A stretch of 64,000 nucleotides of DNA, from assembly GCF_001499655.1 (NCBI RefSeq), contig NZ_LN879502.1, positions 1,736,001-1,800,000 of the forward strand. The letters run 5' to 3'. Below the pieces are notes generated by a model. It was given only the letters and a program-made list of their open reading frames with translations, was not told the DNA's origin and did not search any database. The translations under genes were made by a program, and so were the position numbers. Shown piece by piece: positions 44,709 to 55,100 of the stretch; position 1 is the stretch's first letter; every line of letters begins with the position of its first letter. Source of the stretch: Candidatus Protochlamydia naegleriophila. GTDB lineage: Bacteria; Chlamydiota; Chlamydiia; Chlamydiales; Parachlamydiaceae.

Positions 44709-45620
44709 ATGACAGACGCTTCGCCCGCTCCATTTGTTACAACGTTGGACTTAAAGCTTGCCGACAAGTTATTAAAAGATCTCCAAAAACAGGAATTTGC
44801 AATAACTTCTCCTCCTCACACACGTTTTTCTGCACGTAAAAAAGGACTAACTTGCACGCTCTATACATCGGGAAAGCTTGTCGTTCAAGGCAAAGAACAG
44901 GCCTCGTTTATCGAATTTTACCTCGAACCAGAGATTTTGGGCACCTTCACCTTTACCCATCCATTGGCAAATGTCCATTTTACTCCCCATATTGGCATTG
45001 ATGAATCAGGCAAAGGAGATTTTTTTGGACCGCTATGCGTAGCAGGTGTCTATGTCACCTCTGAGCAATTCCCCAAACTCGTGGCTATGGGAATAAAAGA
45101 CTCCAAAACTTTGAACGCCGCCACGATCGCCAAATTGGCTGCGCAGATCAAATCGCTTTGCCTCTACCACATCGTCAAAATCAACCCTGTAAAATACAAC
45201 GAGATCTATGAGAGTTTCAAGAACCTCAATCGTCTCTTAGCTTGGGGACATGCTACCACCATCGAACAACTCGTCCAACGCTCAGGCTGCCAAGAGGTTA
45301 CCATCGACCAATTCGCTGATGAACGCGTCGTCCTACTTGCTTTAAAACGAAAAAAAATGGAGGTCCAATTGACACAAAGGCATCGAGCAGAAGATGACGT
45401 TGTCGTTGCGGCCGCATCTATTTTAGCAAGGCAGGCCTTTGTCGACGGCTTAGAGCAGATGAGTCAAGAAATTGGAATAACTCTGCCTAAAGGGAGCTCC
45501 GCGGCAACATTAGCCGCCGGCAAAAAAGTTTTAAAAAACTTGGGTATCGAAAGATTGCTAAGCATCTGTAAGCAACACTTTAAAACTCTTGACGCAATTT
45601 TAGGGAAAGAAAGAGAATAG
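44709..45620 (+). CDS. rnhC: Ribonuclease HIII
   Basis: A type 2 RNase H of 303 residues that degrades RNA in RNA-DNA hybrids. The N-terminal TBP-like domain (about residues 1-85, ARKKGLTCTLYTSGKLVVQG) marks it as HIII rather than HII. The catalytic domain starts with HIGIDESGKGDFFGPLCVAG (D, E of the active site), followed by IKDSKTL, VTIDQFADERV and HRAEDDVVVAAASILAR. The gene is divergent from rodZ. Confidence 0.95.
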   Translation: MTDASPAPFVTTLDLKLADKLLKDLQKQEFAITSPPHTRFSARKKGLTCTLYTSGKLVVQGKEQASFIEFYLEPEILGTFTFTHPLANVHFTPHIGIDESGKGDFFGPLCVAGVYVTSEQFPKLVAMGIKDSKTLNAATIAKLAAQIKSLCLYHIVKINPVKYNEIYESFKNLNRLLAWGHATTIEQLVQRSGCQEVTIDQFADERVVLLALKRKKMEVQLTQRHRAEDDVVVAAASILARQAFVDGLEQMSQEIGITLPKGSSAATLAAGKKVLKNLGIERLLSICKQHFKTLDAILGKERE

Positions 45621-45646
45621 CAGTATCTAAAATTTAGGCTAAGGTC

Positions 45647-46087
45647 ATGACTAACCGAACCCTCATTTATTTAACTGTCCTCGTGTTAATTGGCATGGCA
45701 ACTCTGTTTGCGATGAATATGACGTCCATTTTAACGGGCAAGCCAGAGGATCAAACCTATCTAAAATACAACCATGTCAGAGGAATGGCTATTTCTCATA
45801 ATCAAATGCTCTATACGCTCAATTTTAAGCAGCAAAACGACGTAATCGAAATCCTGAACCGCACCGTCCGTGTTGTTGGAGTTAAGCCAGGCAAGAGGCA
45901 GCGTCCAAATGTCGATAAAATTATTGTTTATCAATTTAACGATCAACCTGACCTTGTCATTACTCCCGTTGCCTATGTTGATAATAACCTCGTCTTTTCT
46001 GCACCAGCATGGAATCAAGACGGCTTTTTGATGGAAATAAGCAATGGCCGTTTACATCAATTGCTTTCGCAAACCTATGATCCCTAA
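45647..46087 (+). CDS. Hypothetical membrane-anchored protein
   Basis: 146 residues with one N-terminal transmembrane helix (LIYLTVLVLIGMATLFAMNM) and a periplasmic strand-rich part (GMAISHNQMLYTLNFKQQND, IVYQFNDQPDLVITPVAYVD). I do not recognise the family. AAGGTC precedes the ATG. It sits 26 bases after rnhC and nine before recN, so it is probably co-transcribed with both. Confidence 0.65.
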   Translation: MTNRTLIYLTVLVLIGMATLFAMNMTSILTGKPEDQTYLKYNHVRGMAISHNQMLYTLNFKQQNDVIEILNRTVRVVGVKPGKRQRPNVDKIIVYQFNDQPDLVITPVAYVDNNLVFSAPAWNQDGFLMEISNGRLHQLLSQTYDP

Positions 46088-46096
46088 TCACTATTT

Positions 46097-47746
46097 ATGT
46101 TAAAACACCTTCGCATTCAAAATATTATTCTAGTTGAAAATGCCGATATTTCTTTTAGCTCGGGCCTAAACATTCTAACAGGCGAAACGGGATCGGGCAA
46201 ATCGGCCATCATGCATGGCTTAAGCTTAGCAATTGGAGAGCGTGCCGACACCTCATTGATTCGTAAAGGATGCGATAAAGGGGTTGTGGAAGCAATCTTC
46301 GATCTCGATCTCTTGAATTTAACCCAATTGCTTGCAGAAGGGGGGATTGAACATGAACATGGCCAAGAACTAATCATCCGGCGTGAAATTTCGCTTTCAG
46401 GCAAGAGCCGCGTTTTCATTAACAATCAACTCGCTCATGCTTCATTTTTGCGCAAATTTGGATCGCAAATCGTACGCATCGTGGGGCAGCACGCCAATCA
46501 AACTCTACTTTCTCTTGATTACCATCGCGAGGTTCTCGATCTTTACGGAAGTTTGTCGACATACGTCCAAGAGTTTCAAACAAGCTATGAGCTAGAAAGC
46601 GATCTCAAAACAAGACTCGATCAACTCGTTCAACAAGAAGCCCAGCGTTTGCGCGAAATCGATATTTGTCAAAGAGAGTTAGAAGAGCTTGATGAGGCGC
46701 AGCTTAAGGCCGGGGAAGATGAAGAGCTGTTTGCAGAATATACCCTTCTTTTTAATGCTGAAGAATTGGCCGAAAAGATCCAAGAAATCAACCTTGCCTT
46801 GTCAGGCGAACGACAAGCCATCTTAACAGCCTTAAACCGTCAAAAACAGACATTAGAATCTCTTGTCAGCTTTGATCCTCATTTGCAAGAAACAGCGCAA
46901 GCCTTTCAAAACGCTATGCTCGAACTTCAAGAAATTTCGCATACTTTAAGGCACTATCAAAGCCGCCTCAATCACGACCCCGAAAGACTCCATATCGTGA
47001 ACGAGCGTTTAACCCTCTTAAACAGACTTAAGCGAAAGTATGGATCAACCTTAGATGACATCTTAACTTACCAAACAGTAGCGCAAGAGAAGCTGCTGCG
47101 CTTAGAAAATGCAGATGCTGAAATTGAAACACTCCAAGCCGAATTGCAAATAGCAGAAGCAAAAACGAATCATTGCGCCCAAATACTGTCAGACCAAAGA
47201 CAGCAATTTTCTACACAGTTGCAAGAGCATTTAACGTCGCAACTCCACTCGCTCAACATGTCAAAAGCCGAATTCAAAGTTTCTGTCACCCCTCAAAAGC
47301 GAACTCAGTATGGTGATGATAAAATTGAATTTTTCCTGCAACCCAATGTGGGCGAACATCAAATCGCCTTAAAGGACGGCGCCAGCGGCGGAGAAATTTC
47401 CCGCGTCCTTCTAGCTTTGCAAACCCTCTTGGCAGGTAAAGAACAAACCTCAACGCTCATTTTTGATGAGGTTGACGCTAATATTGGCGGAGAAACAGCT
47501 ACGATCGTAGGAGATAAACTCAAAGAAATCGGCCTGCAGCATCAAGTGATTTGCATCACCCACTTTCCTCAGGTAGCCAATTTAGCCCACCATCATATAC
47601 AGATTTCCAAAGTTGAAAAAGAGGGACGCACCATTACTCAAATTCAAGAGCTTGATCCCGCCTCACGCCAACAAGAATTGGCGCGTATGGCAGGCTTTAA
47701 AACAATCCAACGCGAACAACAGCACAACGCATCTGTTTTAGTCTGA
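46097..47746 (+). CDS. recN: DNA repair protein RecN
   Basis: An SMC-like ATPase of 549 residues acting in double-strand break repair. Walker A is in LTGETGSGKSAIMHGLSLAI, the central coiled coil spans about residues 160-380, the ABC signature is LKDGASGGEISRVLLAL and Walker B is TLIFDEVDANIGGETA, followed by VICITHFPQVANLAHHH. Length and motifs are normal. Confidence 0.96.
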   Translation: MLKHLRIQNIILVENADISFSSGLNILTGETGSGKSAIMHGLSLAIGERADTSLIRKGCDKGVVEAIFDLDLLNLTQLLAEGGIEHEHGQELIIRREISLSGKSRVFINNQLAHASFLRKFGSQIVRIVGQHANQTLLSLDYHREVLDLYGSLSTYVQEFQTSYELESDLKTRLDQLVQQEAQRLREIDICQRELEELDEAQLKAGEDEELFAEYTLLFNAEELAEKIQEINLALSGERQAILTALNRQKQTLESLVSFDPHLQETAQAFQNAMLELQEISHTLRHYQSRLNHDPERLHIVNERLTLLNRLKRKYGSTLDDILTYQTVAQEKLLRLENADAEIETLQAELQIAEAKTNHCAQILSDQRQQFSTQLQEHLTSQLHSLNMSKAEFKVSVTPQKRTQYGDDKIEFFLQPNVGEHQIALKDGASGGEISRVLLALQTLLAGKEQTSTLIFDEVDANIGGETATIVGDKLKEIGLQHQVICITHFPQVANLAHHHIQISKVEKEGRTITQIQELDPASRQQELARMAGFKTIQREQQHNASVLV

Positions 47747-47821
47747 TTTTAAACCGTAAGGCATTTTATCTAGCTCTTTGCAAGAGCTTTATGGATTAAA
47801 AGAAATCGATCTGATAAAGCT

Positions 47822-47842
47822 AAAGAGGATTCTATCCTCTTT
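47822..47842. terminator. Hairpin between recN and a convergent gene
   Basis: AAAGAGGAT (47822-47830) pairs perfectly with ATCCTCTTT (47834-47842), loop of three bases. The arrangement suits termination of recN and possibly of the minus-strand unit ending at 47855. Confidence 0.55.
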
Positions 47843-47854
47843 GGCTCCGGAAGA

Positions 47855-48304
47855 CTACTCTGCTTCAGAAACAGCTATGTTGAGCCCCATTAAAAACATT
47901 TTGATCTCACTTTTAACGACAACCTTATTGGCTAAACCCACACCAATAGGATCATGATCGAATTGCACTGCGTCGATGCGACCTCCATTTCTTGGCAATA
48001 ACCCATCTAGCTGCTCTACAATTGGCTGCTTTAGCCGATGCTCGTTAAAGTGAGCGTCAGCCAACTCCAAAATCTTTTCACGTGTCATAGCATTTGCAAG
48101 GCCTTGTCCATTATGTTGATGATTTACCCTTGCAGACTTTACTCTCAAGCTATACACGACCGCATAAATCCCCGGCAATGCCGCGAAGATGACAGCTACC
48201 GCTAGAGCAATTTTTTGCTCGCGAGGATTAAGCTGCACAAGTTTACTTTTTAATACCTGACAAGCATGCCATGCAAAGTCAGTAATGAATGAAAGTGAAG
48301 TCAT
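47855..48304 (-). CDS. Small membrane protein coupled to the deubiquitinase gene
   Basis: 149 residues with one hydrophobic helix (IALAVAVIFAALPGIYAVVY, about residues 32-51) between a basic N-terminus and a soluble C-terminal part. No family recognised. Its ATG overlaps the stop of the deubiquitinase gene as ATGA (48301-48304), so the two proteins are almost certainly made together. A role as membrane partner, anchor or chaperone for the deubiquitinase is inference from this coupling. Confidence 0.7.
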   Translation of the reverse strand: MTSLSFITDFAWHACQVLKSKLVQLNPREQKIALAVAVIFAALPGIYAVVYSLRVKSARVNHQHNGQGLANAMTREKILELADAHFNEHRLKQPIVEQLDGLLPRNGGRIDAVQFDHDPIGVGLANKVVVKSEIKMFLMGLNIAVSEAE

Positions 48305-50226
48305 GTATGCTCCTGTTGATTGGGCTGACGAGGCTCGATTCGTTGTAAAATAAGCAAATACGGTTTCTTATTCGCAAAAAATTCTTCTTTTGTAATTCTT
48401 CTGATATCTGGCCTCACATCATCGCAGCTCCAGTAGTGTTCTCCCTGTTTGACACGGGCCGTGTAATGCCCGCCATGCAGCCCACCACTATGAACGACCA
48501 TCCCCTTAATCTCATAACGCGCCCCTTTATCGTCGTCTATGGGAGCATCATAATAAGGCGTTAAATCAATAATCCCATCTTCAGGGAGATCTATCTCATT
48601 TTCTTTTTTTGTAGTCAATCCATTAGGAAGTACTTCAAAGCGCTTGATCTGAATAGTCATGATATCCTGGAGAGACTTCAGACGATGCCAAACAGAGTAC
48701 TGTTGAACTCTCATAGGTTGAACCTCACCGACAGCCGCTTCTGCATCGATGATGATCCCCTCTTGAGGGTCAAATACTCTTTGATAACGCTCGTTTACCT
48801 CGTCAACAACCTCTACACCTAAGTTACTAGCTATTAACGCATTTAGATCACGCACTCCAGTATGCAAACCAAGGTGAAGGCCGTAAACCGGCTCTTGTGG
48901 AGAAGCGAAAAGACGCCCCGGCATCGCAGGTGTGTTAGCTACTTTTTGAATATTGAACGGGTACTCTAAAATTTCCTTCATCAAAATATCTAAAAAAGAA
49001 GCCGCATCTAGCTGTGCTCGCATCGTCAGTGGATTAAACTCAGTTCCATTAAATTGCCCATCGGCTACGAGCTTGCGAATTTTTGCCACAGAAGGTCCCG
49101 AGGTCACCGCCAAAAAGTAATCCAAATAACTAATAGGATCTTGATGTACATACTCTCCACCATGCATGAGCTTCTTAAGCTCGTGCTGAAGTTGTTTGCG
49201 GTTATCTAAATTGTGCTTTTTTTCCCTTAATTCAAACACCTTATTATTGACAACGTGGGCTGGCAGTTCTGGATTCTGAAGCTCTAGTTCCAATTGTGTA
49301 ATTGTTTCGTCCAGGCTGTAATCAACCAAGCGCTTCCTCACAACATCTTGAGAGAAAAGCATGTGTAGGGTGCTGTCAATATAACAGCTATTGTCAATAT
49401 TGCGCAAAGGCAGTGGGCGGTCAAATTCAACCTCATAACCCACGTTATCTGGGCGGTTACGAGCTTTTATTAACGTATCTATGAGAACATGAAACTCCCG
49501 AGGAATTCTTGCTGGATCAAAAAAAGGAATCACATGCCGCTCCACAAGCAGCCAAGTCTCATAAAGATCATCTCTAATGCTTGCCGGAAGAGCGATTTCC
49601 GACTGTAAAAAAGGACTGGCAATTCCGTAAAACTCCCTTAAAATATGAAGTGCCTTATTATTCATAAGAAGTTGAAGTTGCTCACATAAACGGCCATATT
49701 CTACCAACATCTCTATCATTCTATCGTGAATGGGAAGCGCTGGCTGCCAATTTTGTGTGATTTCAGTAAACAAACGCAATTGATTAGTTGTCTGCTCGAT
49801 AGCCATTTTAAGCTGCGATAGACGTTTTAAGTCCCCCCTTACTGCCGCTCTATGCATAAAGCTATTTTGCATCTCCAGGAGCTGCCTCTCTAGAGAAGGC
49901 TTTCTAGCCTCAAAAGAATCAATCAGTTTAACAAAAGAGCGATCATGAGGATTAATCGAAGGCACGAAAATTAAACGTAGAAAGACCTCTCTTATGATAA
50001 ATAATCTCCACGATACAAAAGCCAGGATAACCTCTTTACCATGCTTAACACGCTCAGCCATCACTCGAAGAGTCTGACTCACACGGCTAAAGTCAATCCG
50101 ACGCTGAACAGCTTGCACTTGGGGATCCACGGGCTGAGGCATGGGAGGTGGCACAGGGTCTGTTAAAGGCGGAACGTGATCCAGTATTGGACCTGGGATT
50201 GGGCTAGACACATCAGGAATAGACAT
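48301..50226 (-). CDS. USP-type ubiquitin carboxyl-terminal hydrolase (C19), probable effector
   Basis: Of 641 residues, the last 380 are USP-like. The Cys box is RNIDNSCYIDSTLHML with the nucleophile C281 and N276 five residues before it, where the oxyanion Asn of human USPs sits. The His box is GGLHGGHYTARV (H587), followed by HYWSCDD, where D602 aligns with the third catalytic residue. IMTIQIKRFEVLPNG and ENEIDLPEDGIIDLTPYY match the strands between the boxes. The proline-rich start (to about 40) is followed by a helical domain (about 45-260) with a hydrophobic patch near residue 65. Complete catalytic residues suggest an active deubiquitinase or deubiquitinase-like protease aimed at host ubiquitin, since bacteria have no ubiquitin. 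It is coupled to the membrane protein downstream. Confidence 0.88.
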   Translation of the reverse strand: MSIPDVSSPIPGPILDHVPPLTDPVPPPMPQPVDPQVQAVQRRIDFSRVSQTLRVMAERVKHGKEVILAFVSWRLFIIREVFLRLIFVPSINPHDRSFVKLIDSFEARKPSLERQLLEMQNSFMHRAAVRGDLKRLSQLKMAIEQTTNQLRLFTEITQNWQPALPIHDRMIEMLVEYGRLCEQLQLLMNNKALHILREFYGIASPFLQSEIALPASIRDDLYETWLLVERHVIPFFDPARIPREFHVLIDTLIKARNRPDNVGYEVEFDRPLPLRNIDNSCYIDSTLHMLFSQDVVRKRLVDYSLDETITQLELELQNPELPAHVVNNKVFELREKKHNLDNRKQLQHELKKLMHGGEYVHQDPISYLDYFLAVTSGPSVAKIRKLVADGQFNGTEFNPLTMRAQLDAASFLDILMKEILEYPFNIQKVANTPAMPGRLFASPQEPVYGLHLGLHTGVRDLNALIASNLGVEVVDEVNERYQRVFDPQEGIIIDAEAAVGEVQPMRVQQYSVWHRLKSLQDIMTIQIKRFEVLPNGLTTKKENEIDLPEDGIIDLTPYYDAPIDDDKGARYEIKGMVVHSGGLHGGHYTARVKQGEHYWSCDDVRPDIRRITKEEFFANKKPYLLILQRIEPRQPNQQEHT

Positions 50227-50888
50227 ATATTCTCACAATCTATTTATTATTAATAATGAATGCATAATTTTGCCAAACAATATGATTTCTATCAACTTTT
50301 AATTGAGATTTATTCAGTCGAACGTTCTTTACAAAATATTAATGAATTTAAAATTTAACCTTCATATTCTAATATTTAATAAATGCAAAATCAAAAAGAA
50401 TTATTATTAAGCAGCCCCATTCCACCTTCTGCATAAAACTTTTTTAAACTTGAATCTATTGTTATGACCTGAGAATAGGAACGTTTAACCTGTTTTTTTT
50501 CCTTATGTTGAATGGATTAAAGACATTTTTCAAATTGACGAAATAAGGAAAAGGCGCTAAAAGAGGAAGAAAAATTTTTACTTACAATCCTTTATTCTTT
50601 TGAACTGAAATTGCTCAGATCTTAAAGTACCATTCATATGGGAGGATAAAGAGAGCTTCCATTCTCTATGGGCACAATCTTGTTCTCCAGGAAAATCAAT
50701 GAAATAGGATTGTAAAAAAATGGCTGACCCCAAAAAAGATTGAGAGAGCGCCGAAATCCCAGTTAAAACGAGTGTAATGAGCTCTTAAAAGCCTAGCTGC
50801 GTTTGTTTAGCTAAGAATAACTGCCAGCCAATCAATTTTATGCGGGATGTGTATAACATTTAGAAAGACAAAGACTCAGGAGTAAAAC
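50227..50888. other. Long AT-rich intergenic region
   Basis: 662 bases between divergent genes with no gene I can support. The outer membrane protein's leader is probably in the right part; TATAAC at about 50852 is a possible -10 box, but no matching -35 is evident. A structured RNA in 50640-50830 cannot be excluded or supported by eye. Confidence 0.4.
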
Positions 50889-51893
50889 GTGAAAGGGAAT
50901 CGATTTTTAGCAACAGCTTGGTTAGCAATTAGTGCGCTTTCATTTTCTTTACAAGCCACAGATATCTCAATAGACTTTAGTGATTATGGGTCAGAGCACA
51001 TTAACAACTTAGCCGGCTCAGGTACAAGCACTGATTACAGCTCGATCGAAACAACCGATGCAAACGCAACGCCAAGAGCTGCAGCCAAACCCACTCCATT
51101 TAGCTTAGATGTCTACTTTGACTCCATTTCTCCAGCCAAGATTGAGCGTGGATTTTTTAAGGGTGATGAGGTTCGTTACGCGGAAGCTGAAGCCGAATTG
51201 GGAATGGTGTTTTACCATTGCCCCGCCTATTCTGAAGGAGCGAATATAGCCTTAAGTTATACCAATACCTACATCCATTGGTCGGAAAATCCATGGTTTG
51301 AGCAAGACCGCTTCCACACAGTTACTTTTACTCTCGGTGGTGTTACAAAACGCCTACAAAATTGGTTTTGGCGTGGACAATTAAATATTAATTACGACGT
51401 GGGTAGTGCATTCAGCGCAGAGTATTTCAATTACACTCTGATGGCATGGGGACGTTATGAGTATTGCCAGCACATAGGCCTGCATGTGGGTTTTATTGCG
51501 CAAACAGGCATGGGAATGGATCGAGTCTACCCCATTTTGGGTGCCGACTGGCAAATGTCGAGAAACTGGAAGCTTAACATGGTTTTCCCAGTTAACGTTT
51601 CTTTAGAGTACATCCTCAACAAACATTGGTCTCTAGCTCTTGCAGGCCGCAATTTTGACTCTCGTCACCGTGTCAAAAAAAATGAAGCACATGCAAAATC
51701 GGTCATTCGCTATCAAAATATCGGCGCCGAATTTGCCATCAAATATGGCTCTGGCACGATGACTGCTAATCTGCACGCCGGTACTACGTTAGGCGGAAAA
51801 TACCGCATTGCCAATAGACACAATCACGATCCCCACCATTACAGACTCCGCCCAAGCGGCTATTTTGGCGGAGAAGTCGACGTCAAATTCTAA
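50889..51893 (+). CDS. Predicted outer membrane beta-barrel protein
   Basis: 334 residues with a signal peptide (about 1-23, ending in LQAT), a Ser/Thr-rich linker, then alternating amphipathic strands typical of a barrel (VYFDSISPAKIERG, ANIALSYTNTYIHW, HIGLHVGFIAQTG, WKLNMVFPVNVSLEYIL, IGAEFAIKYGSGTMTANLHA) ending in Phe (GGEVDVKF). The pattern resembles the DUF6268-type outer membrane proteins present in chlamydiae. The start is GTG with CAGGAG seven bases upstream. A stem-loop follows the gene. Function is unknown; a surface structural or adhesin role is possible. Confidence 0.72.
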   Translation: MKGNRFLATAWLAISALSFSLQATDISIDFSDYGSEHINNLAGSGTSTDYSSIETTDANATPRAAAKPTPFSLDVYFDSISPAKIERGFFKGDEVRYAEAEAELGMVFYHCPAYSEGANIALSYTNTYIHWSENPWFEQDRFHTVTFTLGGVTKRLQNWFWRGQLNINYDVGSAFSAEYFNYTLMAWGRYEYCQHIGLHVGFIAQTGMGMDRVYPILGADWQMSRNWKLNMVFPVNVSLEYILNKHWSLALAGRNFDSRHRVKKNEAHAKSVIRYQNIGAEFAIKYGSGTMTANLHAGTTLGGKYRIANRHNHDPHHYRLRPSGYFGGEVDVKF

Positions 51894-51902
51894 TCATTCC
51901 TT

Positions 51903-51936
51903 TCAGACCACGCTTTTTAATCAAGATGTGGTCTGA
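51903..51936 (+). terminator. Terminator-like stem after the outer membrane protein gene
   Basis: TCAGACCAC (51903-51911) pairs perfectly with GTGGTCTGA (51928-51936), followed by ATGCTTTTCCCC. It lies ten bases after the stop codon. Confidence 0.6.
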
Positions 51937-52137
51937 ATGCTTTTCCCCTCTGCCCCTTCATCTTCTCCCCCACTGTAAAAATGTTTAAACCTTTGAGACG
52001 TTGTCATTGAAATAGCATTAAATTGACATATTTTTTAAAATTCTTTATAATAACTTAACAAATATCTGATTAATTTATTAACTTAACTAACAATGTAGTA
52101 TATAATTAAATTCAACACGTATAATAAAAAGGTTTCC

Positions 52138-55100
52138 ATGACTTCCCCTCTTCAATCAATGCATTTAGTGTTTGCTGAAGTTAATACAAATCACACTTAT
52201 TTAGGAGTTTCTGAAGGCACGCGCGAGTTAATTGCGACCCCGAATAAAACGCAACAGCTCAAAAACGTTTATGCGATTGCTCAGCTTCAAGTCATAAGAC
52301 TGTTAGATGCCGACACCTCGCCTATAGCAGAGAAGATCTCTCATTTGCATGAACTAGAAAGAGACGGAAATGACTCCTTTTTACGATACAGCCTGAAGGC
52401 TAAAACATGGTCGCGTCGCTTTTTAAAAGGGCTTGAATACTACGCTCCCCGCTTTTTAAAAGTCATTCTACCTACAATATTTGCCAATGGTATAAGGGCT
52501 GCCGAAGTAGAAACGGAATTAGCCTACCTTGCATTTAAAGATTTATTGCGCCGCAGTATTATAGATCTGACAGGACAAACTCCCCAAAGGCCCCATCAAG
52601 TGCGACCCACCCCGCAAGCATTGCCGCCCCTTACATTTGAAAATGAGCAGCCGCGTCTACCGCCGGTGACAGATTTGCCAAATCTTTTTGCACCAGAGGC
52701 CAATCTCGAAAACCTGACGCCAGACGAATTAGATTTGATAGATTCCCAATTGATGGCCCATATTTTGGAGATGTCTGAGCGTGAATACAATTTAACCAAT
52801 CAAGCGCTTGCTACTCCGCGCCCAATTCCAAATCCAGTCGCCCAGGAAGATGGGACTGTTACTCAACGAGAAGATGGGACTGTTACTCAAGCAGAAGAGG
52901 CCGTTCAACAAGGCCCCGACTTAAACCAACTCGTAACGGCTCTTGATCGCGTCAGAGAATTAAAAAGACGCCTGGCAGAAGAAGCCGTGGATGAACGCGC
53001 TAGACGATTGGGGCAGCAAGTCACAATCAATGCACAAGCCCGCCTTACACAGCGCAAAGAGACTGCTATAGACAAAGCTAGAGCCGAGATTACAAAGCTA
53101 ATCGACCGTTTAAATGCGACTAGCCAAACACCTTTATCATTTGAAAAATTTAGAAGCTCCTTGATAAAGCTGGAGTATCAGCTCAACACGCTATACAATC
53201 TTTCACCCAATCTCAATAAAGAACAGTTTCTCAGAAGCGTCGGCATGGATAACTCTTTAATCGCTGTTTTCCTTAACAATTCTCTTTCAAGCATCTTCTT
53301 TAACGGCAGGTTTAATGAAATTGTCACGCTCTTAAATCCAACCAGCTGGGGGCAAGCCTACGAAGAAGCTTCGAAGCAAAGCTATGTGCAAATAATCGTG
53401 CGCAAAACCATAGGTACAGCCTTTTTAACCTTTCACAAAGACGGTAAATCCTATCGAGAATCCGAAGCTAAAAACTACAATGGACAAATTCGATTCAATC
53501 TTAAGGACTTAGAAATAACAAAAGAATTTCTAACTACCAACGCAGCGACTTGCCGGCCTTACTCTTTAGAAATTGAGTTTTCTGAGGAGGAGGTTCTGAC
53601 TCCTGAACTATTCGCACAGCTGCTAGAGCTTACCAATCGGGTTCCTGATGTAACACTCAAAGGAATCTCAGAAATCGATTTCGCAGCAATGAACATCTCG
53701 GCTGAAGATGAAAAAAATATGATTGAGAATCTGTCTAAATTCAGTTTTTCAAATCTCCGATCGATCACATTGGCTAATCACGATAAATCGTCAATTGCTC
53801 CAGAACATTTTTCCAATCTGCTGCAACTCTGCCCAACTCCTGATTTAATGAAGGCTTGCTTATTGGCTTGTTCCGAGCCGAAAAAAATTGATCTTCCGCA
53901 AGTTTTACTGGCAGACAAACATGTCAATCTTTCTGGGTATCCTTTCGACTTGGTGGGCCATCTTTTAAGCCAGATGACAGATATGGAATTCCTTACATTG
54001 GATCAAGAGGAAATCACCTCCGCTTTTCTGGCACAGATGCATGAACAAGGCTACTTAAACTCACTGCAAGGGTTAAAAATATCTGATTGTAGCAACCTTA
54101 CAACAGATGCTCTTTTCACGCTGACCGCATTGCCATCCTTAACGCTTTTAGAAGCACCTAATTTTTCGCAAGGAACTCGTCCTCTATCTGAGCTCCCCAA
54201 ATTCAGCAATCCATTTAAAATTAGCCTGTTTTATACTCAGAGCGATTTGACAAGATCTCTTGCTCTTAGCCTATACACAGGGCTTTCAATGTGGGCGACC
54301 CGCTTTCAAATTCCTTTAGCACGATCAGGCGTGGCTGAAGTTTTTGCTCCGCATCACCTAGTTTTAGATCCCCATAGCGTCGCATGCTGGCTTCATAAAG
54401 GTGATTACAGGCATTTACAGCCCCAAGCTGCCATTCAGACAATTGTGGCAGATAATTCGGCACTATTAAATGATGACAATGTGGTAGAGTTTCTTCAGAA
54501 ATTTCCAAATCTTCAGGAACTCAGCTTACATAACTGCCCAGGCATAACAAATGCAGGCGTGAAAGCACTGCTAGAAGCATGCCCACAACTCAAAAAAATC
54601 GACCTCACTAGCTGCCTGGGAATTACTGATGAGTTTCTATTAGAAAATCATTCCCTTTTACAGCAATGCGCTGAACTAAAGCTAGATCTTTCCGACACAT
54701 CCATTTCTCTCGATGTCGCTAATATTTTCCGCGAGGAGTTAAATGGACGCATTGCGTTTGAAGTCAAGTCGTTAAAGATTCGAAATGAAGAGCTGACTGA
54801 TGATGATGCTTTAGAGCGCATTCTCAATGCTCAAGCACTGAACCGCTTGCATCGCATCGACTTAGAAGACTGCACGAATCTTACCGATGCAGCGCTTGAG
54901 AAATTGCTCGAGCGTTTAAATGCCGATCAACGGCAAGAGGAAAATGGGCTGTGGCAGGAAAACCCGCAACGCTTAAACATTGCAATCCTTAATTTAAAAG
55001 GATGCACCGCCATTACAGACAAGGCGTTCGATGGAGTAGAATTTGAGGGTAAAATTACACCAAAAATCTTGAATTCACTAAGCCAAGTTGCCGTTGGACA

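Noticed and set aside
50640-50830. Possible structured RNA (for example 6S-like) upstream of the outer membrane protein
   Set aside because: I could not build a long extended hairpin or find conserved core bases; a covariance search would be needed.
52720-52800. Second UIM in the LRR/BTB protein (DELDLIDSQLMAHILEMSER)
   Set aside because: The acidic run and a serine are present but the spacing of leucine, alanine and serine does not fit the UIM pattern.
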